DNA from: Enoplosus armatus
Lineage: Eukaryota; Chordata; Actinopteri; Centrarchiformes; Enoplosidae
Direction: 5' to 3'
Assembly (NCBI RefSeq): GCF_043641665.1
Contig: NC_092180.1
Location: forward strand, 1,892,501 to 1,956,500
Length of the DNA: 64,000 bases
Of this stretch, positions 60,169 through 64,000 are shown piece by piece (within the stretch, counting starts at the first letter, position 1; each line of letters begins with the position of its first letter). The notes under the pieces are model-generated. The model had not been told where the DNA came from, searched no databases, and worked only from the letters and a program-made list of their open reading frames with translations. A program made the position numbers and the translations under genes.

Positions 60169-62401
60169 CACACACACACACACAGCAGTGTCAGATATAT
60201 TGTGATGGCATGTGTTGATGTCGTCAGGGATGCAGTTGATGACAAAGCCACCCAAACTTAAAGCCCACATTTTTATATTCATGTGTTTGTCCCCCACCTT
60301 CCAGGGCTGATGTAAACATCTGGAATATGACATCACTAGTTAATCGAGGAAAGGCGTGAAGAAATCCTTTTTTAAAAAAATAGAAATAAAAAAAATCTGC
60401 CTTTGGTCCATGTTGGTGTCACCACATCAACAGTTGTTGAGATATGAGTGGCCTATCGAGGCAGTTTGATATTTCACCGGGCCATGATGATTGGCTCTAA
60501 AAATAGCCAGTTCGAGCTGCTGCGTCGGTTTCTATGACGATTCTCGCCATGTCATAATCCACGTTGCATTCCACAACTGTGCGGTGCCGTTCAATTGGTC
60601 CACGCCACGGTTACTGTTGGGAGGTAAATTTAGTACATTCATGTTTCCGATTTTTAAGACACATATGGAGAGAGAGAGAGAGAAAGAGGGGGAGGCAGAG
60701 ACGGAGACAGGGACTGACATGGAGGGAGAGGAAAGAGGGATTCGGCTTGAAAAACAAGAGGAATGTTCTAGTCATTCTGACACACTCTGCTATCACCCCG
60801 GGGAACTGACCCAGCCGAGCTTATCCTGCACGGGGGTGAACGCACACACGAGCACGCAAACATGCACTGATGCTCGAGCTGTCACATAAGCTCACATCCT
60901 CTTTTGCNNNNNNNNNNNNNNNNNNNNNNNNNNNNNNNNNNNNNNNNNNNNNNNNNNNNNNNNNNNNNNNNNNNNNNNNNNNNNNNNNNNNNNNNNNNNN
61001 NNNNNNNNNNNNNNNNNNNNNNNNNNNNNNNNNNNNNNNNNNNNNNNNNNNNNNNNNNNNNNNNNNNNNNNNNNNNNNNNNNNNNNNNNNNNNNNNNNNN
61101 NNNNNNNTATGATAACGAGTATGTACAGGCTAGATGGTAAACCGTTTAAAATGAAAGGCAAACTACAACACTACAAAGATCATCAATCTTTTGGTCGGTG
61201 TGCATGTGCATACAAGCATCTGTGTTATGAATGGTGGTTTGAAGTGCTCTTAAGATCAGTAACACTGTTCCCATTGTGCCATCCAGCATGAATAACCAAA
61301 TGTCTCTTTGTCATTATCTCCATTATTTTCATCTTTCTTCTGATCTTTTTAAACAATAGAGCTGCATATCGAACCTTAATACTTTTTTTAAGTATCAACT
61401 GAAATGCAGCTCGTGCACTGAGCATCGAAAACTGTCATGTATGAAGAGTTAGCATTTCGACTGTCCCTACTGACACCACAGTCTTCCTTTAAATACATAA
61501 TATTTGCATTATTGTTTAACGATAATGTTGATCTCTGCTTTATGTGGAGTACCTCGCTTAGCCCAAAGACTGGAAGCAGGAGGAAACGGTTAGCCTCCAA
61601 CCACTAAAATAGCCTTCAGCAACTTCAAAGCTGCCGTATTTACACATCGTGTGTTGTTATCTAGCCAGTCGCTAATACTTTCAAAAGTCACCTTTCGCTC
61701 AATTGTGACAGCCACCCTGGATATCCGTCTCCAGGGTCAGGACAGCGGTCCAGCTCATAAGCTAATGCTGCTTTCTCGACATGTTGTTCAGGCATTATTT
61801 ATTCCGAGATGGTTCTCCCCATTGCCGACCTTGTAGTTACACCATGGCCGTTTATACCATGTCAACAGGCAAAATGAGCTATTGTAGGAACATTTCTTCA
61901 CCCTCGTTATTACAGTCGATATGACATCAACATATTTTAGTTTAAAACTATTCTATGTTTCCAGGATACGAAAGGTGAAAACAACAGTTTTGAAGTGTAT
62001 ATTTAAAGCGTAGTTTGACACACACGCCGTTTTCACAGCAGACATTTTGACTTGTTGTAGTAGGAAATGTTACTAATAACATTAGTTTTGTTTAGGTGTA
62101 AATGGAATGCAGCCATCAGTAATGTTATTCAGTGTTTTCCTATAAAACTGAACTGTCATTGTTTCGTTCTCCTCTGACAGTATCTCATGTTCTGTGTGTC
62201 CAGTCTCTGTATCGCCGCGGTTCACTTTGCTCTCTCTCTATAATCCTTTCCACCTCCGTCCTTCCTTGCTGTGCAGCGGATACGCCCATTGAGGAGTTTA
62301 CTCCCACACCTGCCTTCCCCGCGCTGCAGTACCTGGAGTCGGTGGATGAGGGCGGAGTGGCATGGCAGGCGGGGCTCAGGACAGGGGACTTCCTCATCGA
62401 G
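4945..62401 (+). CDS. shank2: shank2 coding region, 11 internal exons (partial gene, spliced)
   Basis: This entry covers the SHANK/ProSAP scaffold of the excitatory postsynaptic density, which in this family links GKAP/DLGAP, Homer and cortactin to glutamate receptors. Joining the exons listed separately gives about 521 residues: ankyrin repeats (residues 1-194), linker (195-346), SH3 (about 347-410), spacer (411-452) and PDZ (about 458 to the last exon). Every junction has AG/GT borders and matching phase. SHANK2, rather than SHANK1 or SHANK3, is indicated by [32 protein letters not shown] and VVLQKK followed by ADTPIEEF. The exons before the first and after the last one lie outside the window. 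The a/b teleost paralogue is undetermined. Symbol confidence is high from motif recall; no alignment was run. Confidence 0.95.
5097..5711 (+). other. shank2 intron, 615 bp
   Basis: This short intron lies between the first two ankyrin exons. It holds a TTATTATTATTA-type run at 5519-5550 and a pyrimidine-rich 3' end. Nothing else is recognised. Confidence 0.9.
5712..5879 (+). CDS. shank2: shank2 exon: ankyrin repeats ([13 protein letters not shown])
   Basis: This 168-nt exon (56 codons, phase 0 at both ends) reads [20 protein letters not shown], then a [16 protein letters not shown] segment, and ends [17 protein letters not shown] is an ankyrin TPLH-type helix start, and CCELLL is the second helix of the same repeat. 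The acceptor is ccctcttcag at 5702-5711, and the donor is gtaaac at 5880. In the protein the exon covers residues 52-107 of the window product. Because its length is a multiple of three and both borders are phase 0, skipping it would stay in frame but would remove nearly two ankyrin repeats. Confidence 0.96.
6460..6531 (-). mobile_element. SINE 3' fragment
   Basis: On the - strand it reads gctgggattggctccaaccc, then acaagcggttacagagaatg and gatgg, matching the tail of the SINE at 11665-12139. The head is missing. Confidence 0.75.
6664..6880 (+). repeat. Dispersed fish repeat, copy 2 (diverged)
   Basis: gctttgagctcaatgctaac, gttagcatgctaacg and acagctgaggctgacgagaa match the repeat at 2797-3095 in the same orientation. 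Confidence 0.7.
7443..7516 (+). repeat. (TG)n microsatellite abutting an exon acceptor
   Basis: About 74 bases of almost perfect TG repeat, with one extra T near 7504, end 5 bases before the exon at 7522. No conventional pyrimidine tract separates it from the AG. Confidence 0.97.
7522..7638 (+). CDS. shank2: shank2 exon: ankyrin repeat ([19 protein letters not shown])
   Basis: This 117-nt exon (39 codons, phase 0-0) encodes [19 protein letters not shown], then [29 protein letters not shown] is an ankyrin TALHxA signature, and the whole segment is nearly invariant in the SHANK family. The donor is a consensus gtgagt at 7639 followed by an 11-base G run. The acceptor is unusual: AG at 7520-7521 is preceded by about 75 bases of TG repeat (7443-7516) in place of a pyrimidine-rich tract. 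Phase continuity with the exons on both sides supports real use of this acceptor. Confidence 0.95.
8505..8705 (+). repeat. Dispersed repeat pair R2, copy 1
   Basis: It shares with 40965-41150 the ordered words ttttagga, ttactgagc, atcttcagtaggaa, atgggctt, agagccac/gagtgccac, gatggactaacaca and ttttca-aggattt, in the same orientation. It has no coding frame. Confidence 0.85.
9185..9275 (-). mobile_element. SINE 3' fragment, diverged
   Basis: On the - strand it contains atcagctgggatcagctcca and a ccctctaaggataaccag end, an eroded copy of the same SINE tail. Confidence 0.6.
10180..10255 (+). repeat. (CT)n-rich microsatellite
   Basis: Imperfect CTCTCT and TATC units mark a pyrimidine-rich stretch within the intron before the exon at 10550. 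It is about 300 bases too far upstream to be that exon's pyrimidine tract. Confidence 0.85.
10550..10627 (+). CDS. shank2: shank2 exon: ankyrin repeat ([20 protein letters not shown])
   Basis: The exon is 78 nt (26 codons, phase 0-0) and encodes [20 protein letters not shown] followed by SQSPFQ. It supplies the second helix and loop of one ankyrin repeat (CARVLL..GAD) and the beginning of the next (SPFQ, continued by VAIIAGN in the next exon). The acceptor is a good pyrimidine tract, tctgtcttccccag, ending at 10549. The donor is gtagag at 10628, weaker than consensus. It is the third consecutive ankyrin exon with symmetric phase 0 borders. Confidence 0.95.
11665..12139 (+). mobile_element. 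tRNA-derived SINE, split by a 204-bp insertion
   Basis: The left part (11665-11785) has the tRNA-like head ggcgtagtggttagcact and the gtttgcatgttctccc...gtgggttttctctgg body common in fish SINEs. The right part (11990-12139) has gttaattggcgactcc, gtcagccctgtgat, gcgacctgtcc, ctgggattggctcc and a ggatggatg end. The middle (11786-11989) is unrelated and contains a TG repeat. Family assignment is from memory of teleost repeats. Confidence 0.82.
11879..11915 (+). repeat. (TG)n microsatellite inside a SINE interruption
   Basis: This perfect TG run of about 37 bases lies within the 204-bp segment that separates the two halves of a SINE. Confidence 0.95.
12965..13250 (+). pseudogene. Tc1-like transposase C-terminal remnant
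   Basis: The frame reads [20 protein letters not shown] followed by HVRQ, then breaks at a CATCAT run and stops. SPDLNPxEHxW is the third catalytic (Glu) block of DD34E Tc1-family transposases. The catalytic Asp blocks are absent, so this is a dead 3' fragment. The 3' flank (gaataatcaagttcacgctc) also belongs to the element as I recall it. Confidence 0.75.
13983..14385 (-). mobile_element. Tc1-like DNA transposon fragment
   Basis: On the - strand it includes cccaactttgtg-tgtcaacagtttg, tcctgttcaaccatgac, and a cagcgttggacctcac segment shared in order with the fragment at 27225-27545. No intact reading frame remains. Confidence 0.65.
15976..16310 (+). repeat. Dispersed repeat pair R4, copy 1
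   Basis: It shares cacagagaat, ttttagcat-tttcagc, ataaac-c-ctg, ctacctgccc and taatgtgat-atat in order with 52909-53252. This is a family I recognise from percomorph introns. Confidence 0.75.
17808..17853 (+). repeat. 15-bp tandem repeat, three copies
   Basis: Three copies of atcagatcattagc-type units occur head to tail, the last with one change (cgtt). Confidence 0.9.
18909..18964 (+). repeat. (GT)n microsatellite
   Basis: This is about 56 bases of GT repeat ending in imperfect gcgtgtgcgtgtgcg units. Confidence 0.95.
19654..19691 (+). repeat. (GT)n microsatellite
   Basis: This is a perfect GT repeat of about 38 bases. Confidence 0.95.
20162..20228 (+). CDS. shank2: shank2 exon: last ankyrin repeat ([14 protein letters not shown])
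   Basis: This 67-nt exon encodes [20 protein letters not shown] then DI plus one base of the next codon (phase 0 to phase 1). It closes the ankyrin block. The acceptor lies at the end of a CT microsatellite (20143-20159), which here serves as an ideal pyrimidine tract. The donor is gtaagc at 20229. The g left over joins tg of the linker exon to make the Val of VPFREAP, exactly as the internal first exon at 31074 does. It is preceded by a 9.5-kb intron and followed by a 17.1-kb intron. Confidence 0.95.
20971..20992 (+). repeat. (TA)n microsatellite
   Basis: This is a short perfect TA run of about 22 bases. Confidence 0.9.
22127..22164 (+). repeat. (GT)n microsatellite
   Basis: This is a perfect GT run of about 38 bases. 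Confidence 0.95.
22510..22586 (-). mobile_element. tRNA-derived SINE head
   Basis: On the - strand it reads ggggcagctgtagctcagca then ggtagagcag, a tRNA box A-like start, followed by degraded sequence. An ATT repeat flanks it. Confidence 0.65.
22587..22619 (+). repeat. (ATT)n microsatellite
   Basis: An ATT triplet run directly flanks the tRNA-like SINE at 22510-22586. Such A/T-rich simple repeats are typical at SINE 3' ends or junctions. Confidence 0.9.
25154..25215 (+). repeat. Imperfect (CA)n microsatellite
   Basis: CA/ACAT units are interrupted by an A run at about 25180-25188. A shorter CA run occurs at 24974-24992. Confidence 0.9.
27225..27545 (+). mobile_element. Tc1-like DNA transposon 3' fragment
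   Basis: It contains cagtttggtgtggaagaact, actgtgagccaccatcagtg, gtggaggctgttgtagcagc and the end tacttttggccatgtggtgt, which resembles the terminal repeat of a common fish Tc1-like family. It is frameshifted and diverged. It is the same family as the - strand fragment at 13983-14385. Confidence 0.72.
28997..29030 (+). repeat. (GT)n microsatellite
   Basis: This is a perfect GT run of about 34 bases. Confidence 0.95.
30171..30857 (+). repeat. GA-rich T-free tandem repeat (687 bp) upstream of SHANK2A start
   Basis: The array is built from short blocks of gagagagaccggg, gagagagcggg and gagagagggg in varying order, with no T on the + strand. C occurs only in the ccgg and gcgg words. Because T is absent, all three forward frames stay open through the array, and this is not evidence of coding. 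The near pure purine strand is prone to triplex (H-DNA) formation and to replication slippage. It ends 216 bases before the alternative ATG. Confidence 0.95.
30858..31073 (+). promoter_or_regulatory. Putative SHANK2A promoter / 5'UTR, CpG-rich
   Basis: The 200 bases before the [11 protein letters not shown] start are rich in CpG (for example gcgcagcgcgcggcagc and ccgcggagtcgctgtccgcg around 30961-31000), in sharp contrast to the surrounding AT-rich intron. No TATA box is evident, so a dispersed CpG-type start is likely. The GA-rich satellite ends directly upstream at 30857. The transcription start cannot be read from sequence alone. Confidence 0.65.
31074..31107 (+). CDS. shank2: shank2 alternative first coding exon (SHANK2A-type, no ankyrin repeats)
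   Basis: ATG at 31074 (aac before it, so A at -3) opens [11 protein letters not shown] plus one base, followed by a gtaagc donor at 31108. The left-over g joins tg of the exon at 37378 to give [20 protein letters not shown]. Mammalian SHANK2A begins MKSLLNAFTKKEVPFREAP, from memory of the family, so the exon identity, phase and junction all agree. The product starts directly at the linker and would carry SH3, PDZ and the C-terminal part but no ankyrin repeats. The exon is tiny and too short to be noticed as an open frame. It lies at the 3' edge of a CpG-rich stretch, as expected for an alternative promoter. Confidence 0.9.
33530..33690 (+). mobile_element. tRNA-derived SINE
   Basis: It begins ggcgccctggtggcctagag (box A-like), then cccagttcggatctggcc (box B-like), then gacctttgctgcatgttc, and ends ctctctactgtcgctatgta. 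This order is known from a widespread teleost SINE. Sequence decay is moderate. Confidence 0.75.
36757..36895 (+). repeat. 10-bp minisatellite, about 14 copies (GTGCAGCTCC/T)
   Basis: Tandem decamers GTGCAGCTCC and GTGCAGCTCT, with two GTGCAGGTCT variants in the middle, run in strict 10-base register. The C/T alternation at the unit end gives an irregular higher-order pattern. Open frames across it ([13 protein letters not shown]) are a by-product of the repeat. Confidence 0.95.
37202..37260 (+). repeat. (TG)n microsatellite 117 bp before the linker exon
   Basis: This perfect TG run of about 59 bases lies upstream of the branch and pyrimidine region of the exon at 37378. Confidence 0.97.
37378..37813 (+). 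CDS. shank2: shank2 exon: ankyrin-SH3 linker, Ser/Pro/Gln/His-rich
   Basis: This 436-nt exon encodes [15 protein letters not shown], a Ser/Gly stretch, [14 protein letters not shown], a Gln/His-rich stretch (about 37515-37649), [13 protein letters not shown], and [11 protein letters not shown] near the end. The acceptor is ccctcgttcctctgcag ending at 37377, and the donor is gtgagc at 37814, with phase 1 in and phase 2 out. The segment is predicted disordered and contains basic-Ser motifs (RRRG, RSNS, RSRSPS) that look like phosphorylation sites. It is the first exon shared by the ankyrin form and the SHANK2A form. The Gln/His-rich insert is longer than the matching part of mammalian SHANK2 as I recall it. 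Confidence 0.95.
37947..38145 (+). repeat. Dispersed repeat pair R3, copy 1
   Basis: atgactcacaaatattttac, ttccagcacagctg-gatctggtca and ttacaccacagagaagattt recur in order at 41940-42162. It starts 134 bases downstream of the linker exon. Confidence 0.88.
39180..39268 (+). repeat. (TG)n microsatellite
   Basis: This is about 89 bases of TG repeat with two TC interruptions. It is the longest TG array in the window. Confidence 0.97.
39432..39474 (+). repeat. (CTC)n trinucleotide repeat
   Basis: This is about 14 CTC units. The opposite strand reads as a poly-Glu frame, which is a repeat artefact. Confidence 0.95.
40965..41150 (+). repeat. Dispersed repeat pair R2, copy 2
   Basis: This is the partner of 8505-8705, about 32 kb downstream in the same gene, moderately diverged. 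Confidence 0.85.
41480..41502 (+). repeat. Poly-C run, 23 bases
   Basis: This is an uninterrupted C run of about 23 bases. Similar shorter runs occur at 52028-52042 and 58966-58981. Confidence 0.9.
41940..42162 (+). repeat. Dispersed repeat pair R3, copy 2
   Basis: This is the partner of 37947-38145 in the same intron and the same orientation. It has about 25 extra bases in the middle. Confidence 0.88.
45521..45551 (+). repeat. (TG)n microsatellite
   Basis: This perfect TG run of about 31 bases lies some 515 bases before the SH3 exon. Confidence 0.95.
46066..46205 (+). CDS. shank2: shank2 exon: start of SH3 domain ([11 protein letters not shown])
   Basis: This 140-nt exon begins with t, which completes a Ser codon (ag from the linker exon), and reads [20 protein letters not shown] then [10 protein letters not shown] and [13 protein letters not shown] plus one base. 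[10 protein letters not shown] is the family-specific lead into SH3. FVVVRPY replaces the canonical ALYDY motif, which fits the atypical SHANK SH3. The donor is gtgaga at 46206. The acceptor region has three AGs in the same frame (46064-65, 46070-71, 46073-74), so two or three residues could be spliced out optionally. The mammalian gene has extra linker residues before RKLYS, and no exon for these was found in the 8.3-kb intron. Confidence 0.94.
46206..47641 (+). other. shank2 intron, 1.4 kb, between SH3 exons
   Basis: A fish repeat fragment (46285-46365) lies near the 5' end. The rest is AT-rich and ends in a long pyrimidine tract. No gene is seen. Confidence 0.9.
46285..46365 (+). repeat. 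Dispersed fish repeat fragment (AGTAAAGTA...CCACCACTG)
   Basis: aaatactcaagtaaagtaaa and ttacattccaccactgac are the end of a widespread fish element. A related fragment on the other side of the pattern lies near 19745-19850. Confidence 0.55.
47642..47755 (+). CDS. shank2: shank2 exon: second half of SH3 domain
   Basis: The exon is 114 nt, phase 1-1. It encodes (V)[19 protein letters not shown], then FPADCVEEI and AKATEERS plus the first base of a codon. GGFWEG and [10 protein letters not shown] are the SH3 WW-type core and the 3-10 helix/last strand. The acceptor has a strong pyrimidine tract (47595-47641), and the donor is a perfect gtaagt at 47756. The left-over t joins at of the next exon to give Tyr. 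Symmetric phase means skipping would keep frame but destroy SH3. Confidence 0.95.
48786..49255 (+). repeat. Dispersed fish repeat (GGGATAGTTTCACATTTTGTGA start)
   Basis: It begins gggatagtttcacattttgt, then acttagatgagaagatgtca and attagcttagcata, and ends with a gctaagctaagctaatctcc segment. I recall this non-coding element from many fish introns. Its class is uncertain. Confidence 0.65.
49684..49720 (+). repeat. (CA)n microsatellite
   Basis: This is a perfect CA run of about 37 bases. A shorter one lies at 49495-49515. Confidence 0.95.
50786..50859 (-). tRNA. tRNA-Asn (GTT)
   Basis: Read on the - strand, the 74-nt gene folds as a full cloverleaf. The acceptor stem is GTCTCTG with CAGGGAC plus discriminator G, the D stem is GCGC/GCGC, the anticodon stem is CTCGG/CCGAG with loop CTGTTAA (anticodon GTT, Asn), and the T arm is GGTGG-TTCGAGC-CCACC. 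Box A (TGGCGCAATCGG) and box B (GGTTCGAGCCC) are intact. There is no intron and no encoded CCA. It lies antisense inside a shank2 intron. I see no run of four or more T within about 85 bases downstream, so Pol III termination, and hence activity, is uncertain. It could be a recent retro- or duplicated copy. Confidence 0.9.
51219..51320 (+). repeat. Dispersed fish repeat, 3' part
   Basis: aagttattacaatccatcct and ggaaatccatccaataggtt are typical of the 3' part of the same widespread fish repeat. The identification is from memory. Confidence 0.55.
51644..51686 (+). repeat. (CA)n microsatellite
   Basis: This is a perfect CA run of about 43 bases. A second, imperfect CA array follows at 51811-51860. 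Confidence 0.95.
52909..53252 (+). repeat. Dispersed repeat pair R4, copy 2
   Basis: This is the partner of 15976-16310, same orientation. It includes gtgttttagcatatttcagc and gctgtattcagccaaacagc. Confidence 0.75.
53679..53760 (+). CDS. shank2: shank2 exon: SH3-PDZ spacer ([15 protein letters not shown])
   Basis: This 82-nt exon encodes (Y)[18 protein letters not shown] then SYDSFDAS plus two bases. The [12 protein letters not shown] block between SH3 and PDZ is strongly conserved across SHANK1-3. The acceptor is tgtgttttggcag ending at 53678, and the donor is gtgaga at 53761. A CA repeat begins only about ten bases into the intron. The trailing ag needs a t to make Ser, which the PDZ exon at 59732 provides. 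The Arg/Asp-rich run before KLFRHY differs from mammals. Confidence 0.95.
53770..53786 (+). repeat. (CA)n run next to an exon donor
   Basis: The CA run begins nine bases downstream of the gtgaga donor at 53761. It is short, but its position is notable because CA repeats bind hnRNP L. Confidence 0.9.
54154..54209 (+). repeat. (TG)n(AG)n compound microsatellite
   Basis: TG repeat of about 48 bases is followed by gagagagag. Confidence 0.95.
54530..54780 (+). repeat. Dispersed fish repeat fragment
   Basis: The pattern ggattatcaatttatttggtc, ccaacagttcaaagcccaaa, gagattcaatttagagttac is that of a common fish intronic repeat, as I recall it. Confidence 0.55.
57751..57800 (+). repeat. 10-bp tandem repeat (GTGTGTGCAT)
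   Basis: Four decamers of tgtgtgcatg type are followed by TG units. Confidence 0.9.
58858..58896 (+). repeat. (GATC/AATC)n tetranucleotide repeat
   Basis: Mixed atcg and atca tetramers form about nine units, so the run is rich in GATC sites. Confidence 0.9.
59170..59642 (+). promoter_or_regulatory. Putative short-isoform shank2 promoter / 5'UTR, CpG island-like
   Basis: This is a very GC-rich and CpG-rich stretch with a GGC run (59366-59381), a GGA run (about 59538-59561), and GGTGGTGG/GGGGTGGGG sequence (59572-59596). It ends at the short-form ATG (59643), with an in-frame TAA at 59625 closing the upstream frame. CT-rich and C-run sequence (58966-59165) lies just before. These features fit a TATA-less alternative promoter. 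The G-rich runs could form quadruplex structures in DNA or in the 5'UTR. Confidence 0.65.
59643..59814 (+). CDS. shank2: shank2 short-form first exon (PDZ-first isoform), overlaps internal PDZ exon
   Basis: An ATG at 59643 (A at -3) is the first in-frame ATG after an in-frame TAA at 59625. It reads [20 protein letters not shown] then GRSARHLLH and continues without a break into [15 protein letters not shown] of the PDZ domain. The short mammalian SHANK2 form also starts with an MM-containing, NGR-containing leader directly joined to SDC before PDZ, so this is very likely the orthologous start. The exon ends at the same gtagga donor as the long-form exon. Twenty-nine residues are unique to the short form. 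Further in-frame ATGs at 59676, 59685 and 59688 could also serve. The product would lack ankyrin, linker and SH3. Confidence 0.88.
59732..59814 (+). CDS. shank2: shank2 exon: start of PDZ domain (long-form border)
   Basis: In ankyrin-containing and SHANK2A transcripts the exon begins at 59732, after tcctccacag. Its first t completes Ser, then it reads [20 protein letters not shown] and FVLRGAK plus one base. EGFGFVL is the PDZ carboxylate-binding loop (GLGF-type), preceded by the beta-A strand TVVLQKK. The class I SHANK PDZ binds the C-terminus of GKAP/DLGAP. The donor is gtagga at 59815, moderately weak. Length is 83 nt, phase 2 in and phase 1 out. Confidence 0.95.
60138..60183 (+). repeat. 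(CA)n microsatellite
   Basis: This is about 46 bases of CA repeat with one CG interruption. Confidence 0.95.
60908..61107. other. Assembly gap, 200 N
   Basis: Exactly 200 consecutive N interrupt the intron between the two PDZ exons. The round number suggests a placeholder rather than a measured size. Sequence on both sides is ordinary intron. Confidence 0.98.
62277..62401 (+). CDS. shank2: shank2 exon: middle of PDZ domain ([20 protein letters not shown])
   Basis: This 125-nt exon encodes (A)[19 protein letters not shown], then [20 protein letters not shown] and IE, ending in phase 0. The long beta2-beta3 insert [17 protein letters not shown] is typical of SHANK PDZ domains, and [12 protein letters not shown] is the conserved alpha-A to beta-D segment. 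ADTP rather than AETP or AQTP favours SHANK2. The acceptor is cttccttgctgtgcag ending at 62276, and the donor is gtaaga at 62402. The next exon, expected to start Val-Asn and continue the PDZ domain, was not found before 64000. Confidence 0.96.
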
Positions 62402-64000
62402 GTAAGAGCTGCTCCGTTTACTTTGTACCTGCATATGCATTATATTGCAGAACCTGGTCCAGCATGGTCAGGCTAATGATGAATCCTGGTTTTAAGAGTC
62501 TTGTGCTTATTAACACTTGTAAAACATCTTGGCTTTGGTTTCTACCTTTGCGCTCCTGGTTGCTTGCATGTTGGTAATCTAGGATGCTTTAAGTTTATTC
62601 TGAAGTTGCATTGATGTCATTCTGGTGTCAGCTGTGACATAAAATGTACAGTCGCTACTTTGGCATATTAATTCTTCTACAAACATTTGGACCTGTGTTT
62701 GAATCCAGATGTGTGCATCAATAAGCGAAGTGTGTGTTGTGTGTGTTATGACTTCCTGCCACTTCTGATTGGGACGCTCACTCGTGGATGGAAGAAAACA
62801 TTTTGAAGTAAAGCCTGCAGACTGTGGACATTGTCATGGGATGAATAGGGTCCAGTGCCGTTGAGGCTGGTCTGCATGTACTAGCCTAACATGAACAACT
62901 GACTCCATAAATCAGCTTTATACATTGCGTGTCAGGTTAGTGCAAGTTTGTCCTTAATGTGGTTGATTAAGCAGTGTGGCATGTTTCAAATTCAGCAGAC
63001 CATCAAGTGAAGAGGATGTTAACTGTATATAGAAGTGCAGAGCAGGGCTTAGCAGTGAGATTCACCAACGCACTTTTTCATCACTTGCTGTTCATTGAGT
63101 GGGCCAATGACTGTTTCACTTGCTTGTTTTGGGTCTTTTACTTGTTAAAATTTACTTAAAATAGTAAAATAGCTGTTTTATCAAACTGTTTACGTTCTTC
63201 TTGCCATAGCTCCAGTGCAAGTCCTTGCCCGTGCAGTGCATTGTAACATACCTACACCTAAAGGTATAACAGAAGGAATCTGATATCGTAGTGTAAGTTT
63301 GACTTGCTAATTTGGTCTCCCATTAGGTTACAGTCAAAGCCAACACCTCTAATCCCAGTGATTATCATATATCATCATATCAGCCTCTGAAGCTGTGGAT
63401 AATGAGAACCGGAGTTTTAAAGGAGAAATCTGGCTTCATCTTGCCAGTATTTGCCGACATCAGACTGCTGTATGTGTCGTCATGTGTGTGAGATCATCAT
63501 AAATTGGATTCATTTTGCATGTTGATTCACCTGTTTAGTGTGTTGGAGCTCATTGCAGCACCAGGAGCTGTCAACAGGAACAGGAGGGCACTGATTATTA
63601 GGTTGTAATTCATGACATTTCCACTTGGATTTATAGCAACAAGCGTAAAAAGTTTGATTTTCCAGTAAGGGTCATTTGTCTGGGGCCAAATGGGCCACTA
63701 TTTACCGTTTCTGTCTGAAGCTGTGGAGGCTATAGGGAGACGTTCTGCCTCAGAGGGGCTTGTTCATAATAGTAAAGCTCATGAGGACTTCGTGGAGGCA
63801 TAGAAAGTGTCCCAGCTACTTGCCATTGTCATTGTGTTTGCTTGTTGTCCATCTATAAATGGTTACATCTGATTGTTGTCGCGCACAGAAAAGGACCATC
63901 TTCTCAATGATAAAGACGGGGGAAGATAAATACAGGTACACCACTGTACACCACATCCTGGCCTGACACCTGCCCACATGAGGACTTTGTGTCCTGGTGC
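62402..64000 (+). other. shank2 intron, 5' part
   Basis: The sequence is unique-looking and AT-rich. The next PDZ exon is expected further downstream. No repeat or gene is recognised with confidence. Confidence 0.75.

Larger units (their letters stand above)
59815..62276 (+). other. shank2 intron, about 2.5 kb, interrupted by assembly gap
   Basis: The intron holds a CA repeat (60138-60183), a GA-rich patch (60668-60740) and the N gap (60908-61107). Its true length is therefore unknown. No exon was recognised. Confidence 0.85.

Noticed and set aside
4945..62401. SHANK1 or SHANK3 instead of SHANK2
   Set aside because: [28 protein letters not shown] and the two alternative N-termini match SHANK2. 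SHANK3 has AETP and a different linker, and SHANK1 has AQTP and another linker.
63891..63938. Possible exon reading KRTIFSMIKTGEDKY between an AG and a GT near the window end
   Set aside because: It does not match the expected PDZ continuation (Val-Asn start), and the pyrimidine tract is poor. It is treated as a chance open stretch, though it was not excluded by RNA evidence.
1..64000. CRISPR arrays, operons, prophage or other prokaryotic systems
   Set aside because: Spliceosomal introns, SINEs and a vertebrate gene show this is eukaryotic nuclear DNA. The tandem repeats lack the repeat-spacer layout of CRISPR.

Overview
The window looks like a piece of teleost fish chromosome, probably percomorph. 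The genes are intron-rich, (CA)n/(TG)n microsatellites are very dense (more than 20 loci in 64 kb), and the introns carry dispersed repeats, tRNA-derived SINEs and dead Tc1-like transposons that I recognise as fish-type. Species and exact clade are inference. I find one protein-coding gene, on the + strand and running off both ends: shank2, a postsynaptic density scaffold of the SHANK/ProSAP family. Whether it is the teleost a or b paralogue cannot be decided here.

Eleven internal exons can be placed with canonical AG/GT borders and an unbroken phase chain (4945-5096, 5712-5879, 7522-7638, 10550-10627, 20162-20228, 37378-37813, 46066-46205, 47642-47755, 53679-53760, 59732-59814, 62277-62401). 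Together they encode about 521 residues: most of the ankyrin-repeat block, a Ser/Gln/His/Pro-rich linker, the SH3 domain, and the first two thirds of the PDZ domain. The N-terminal SPN part lies upstream. The rest of PDZ, the proline-rich region and the SAM domain lie downstream.

Two internal start sites are visible besides the upstream one. At 31074 a short first exon ([11 protein letters not shown]) splices in phase to the linker exon and corresponds to the mammalian SHANK2A form, which lacks ankyrin repeats. At 59643 an ATG lies upstream of, and reads through, the splice acceptor of the PDZ exon. It gives the short PDZ-first form with 29 unique residues. Both starts sit next to CpG-rich sequence. 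The first is preceded by a 687-bp T-free GA-rich tandem repeat, and the second by GGC/GGA repeats.

Region by region: 1-4.9 kb is upstream intron with a dispersed repeat. 4.9-10.6 kb holds four ankyrin exons, and a long TG repeat abuts one acceptor. 10.6-20.2 kb is intron rich in transposon fragments, followed by the last ankyrin exon. 20.2-37.4 kb is a 17-kb intron that contains the SHANK2A promoter. 37.4-47.8 kb holds the linker and SH3 exons. 47.8-59.6 kb holds a tRNA-Asn gene on the - strand, repeats and one small exon. 59.2-62.4 kb holds the short-form promoter and the PDZ exons, with a 200-N assembly gap at 60908-61107. I see no sign of a novel multi-gene system. The points worth following up are isoform architecture, splice-site repeats and the promoter repeat.
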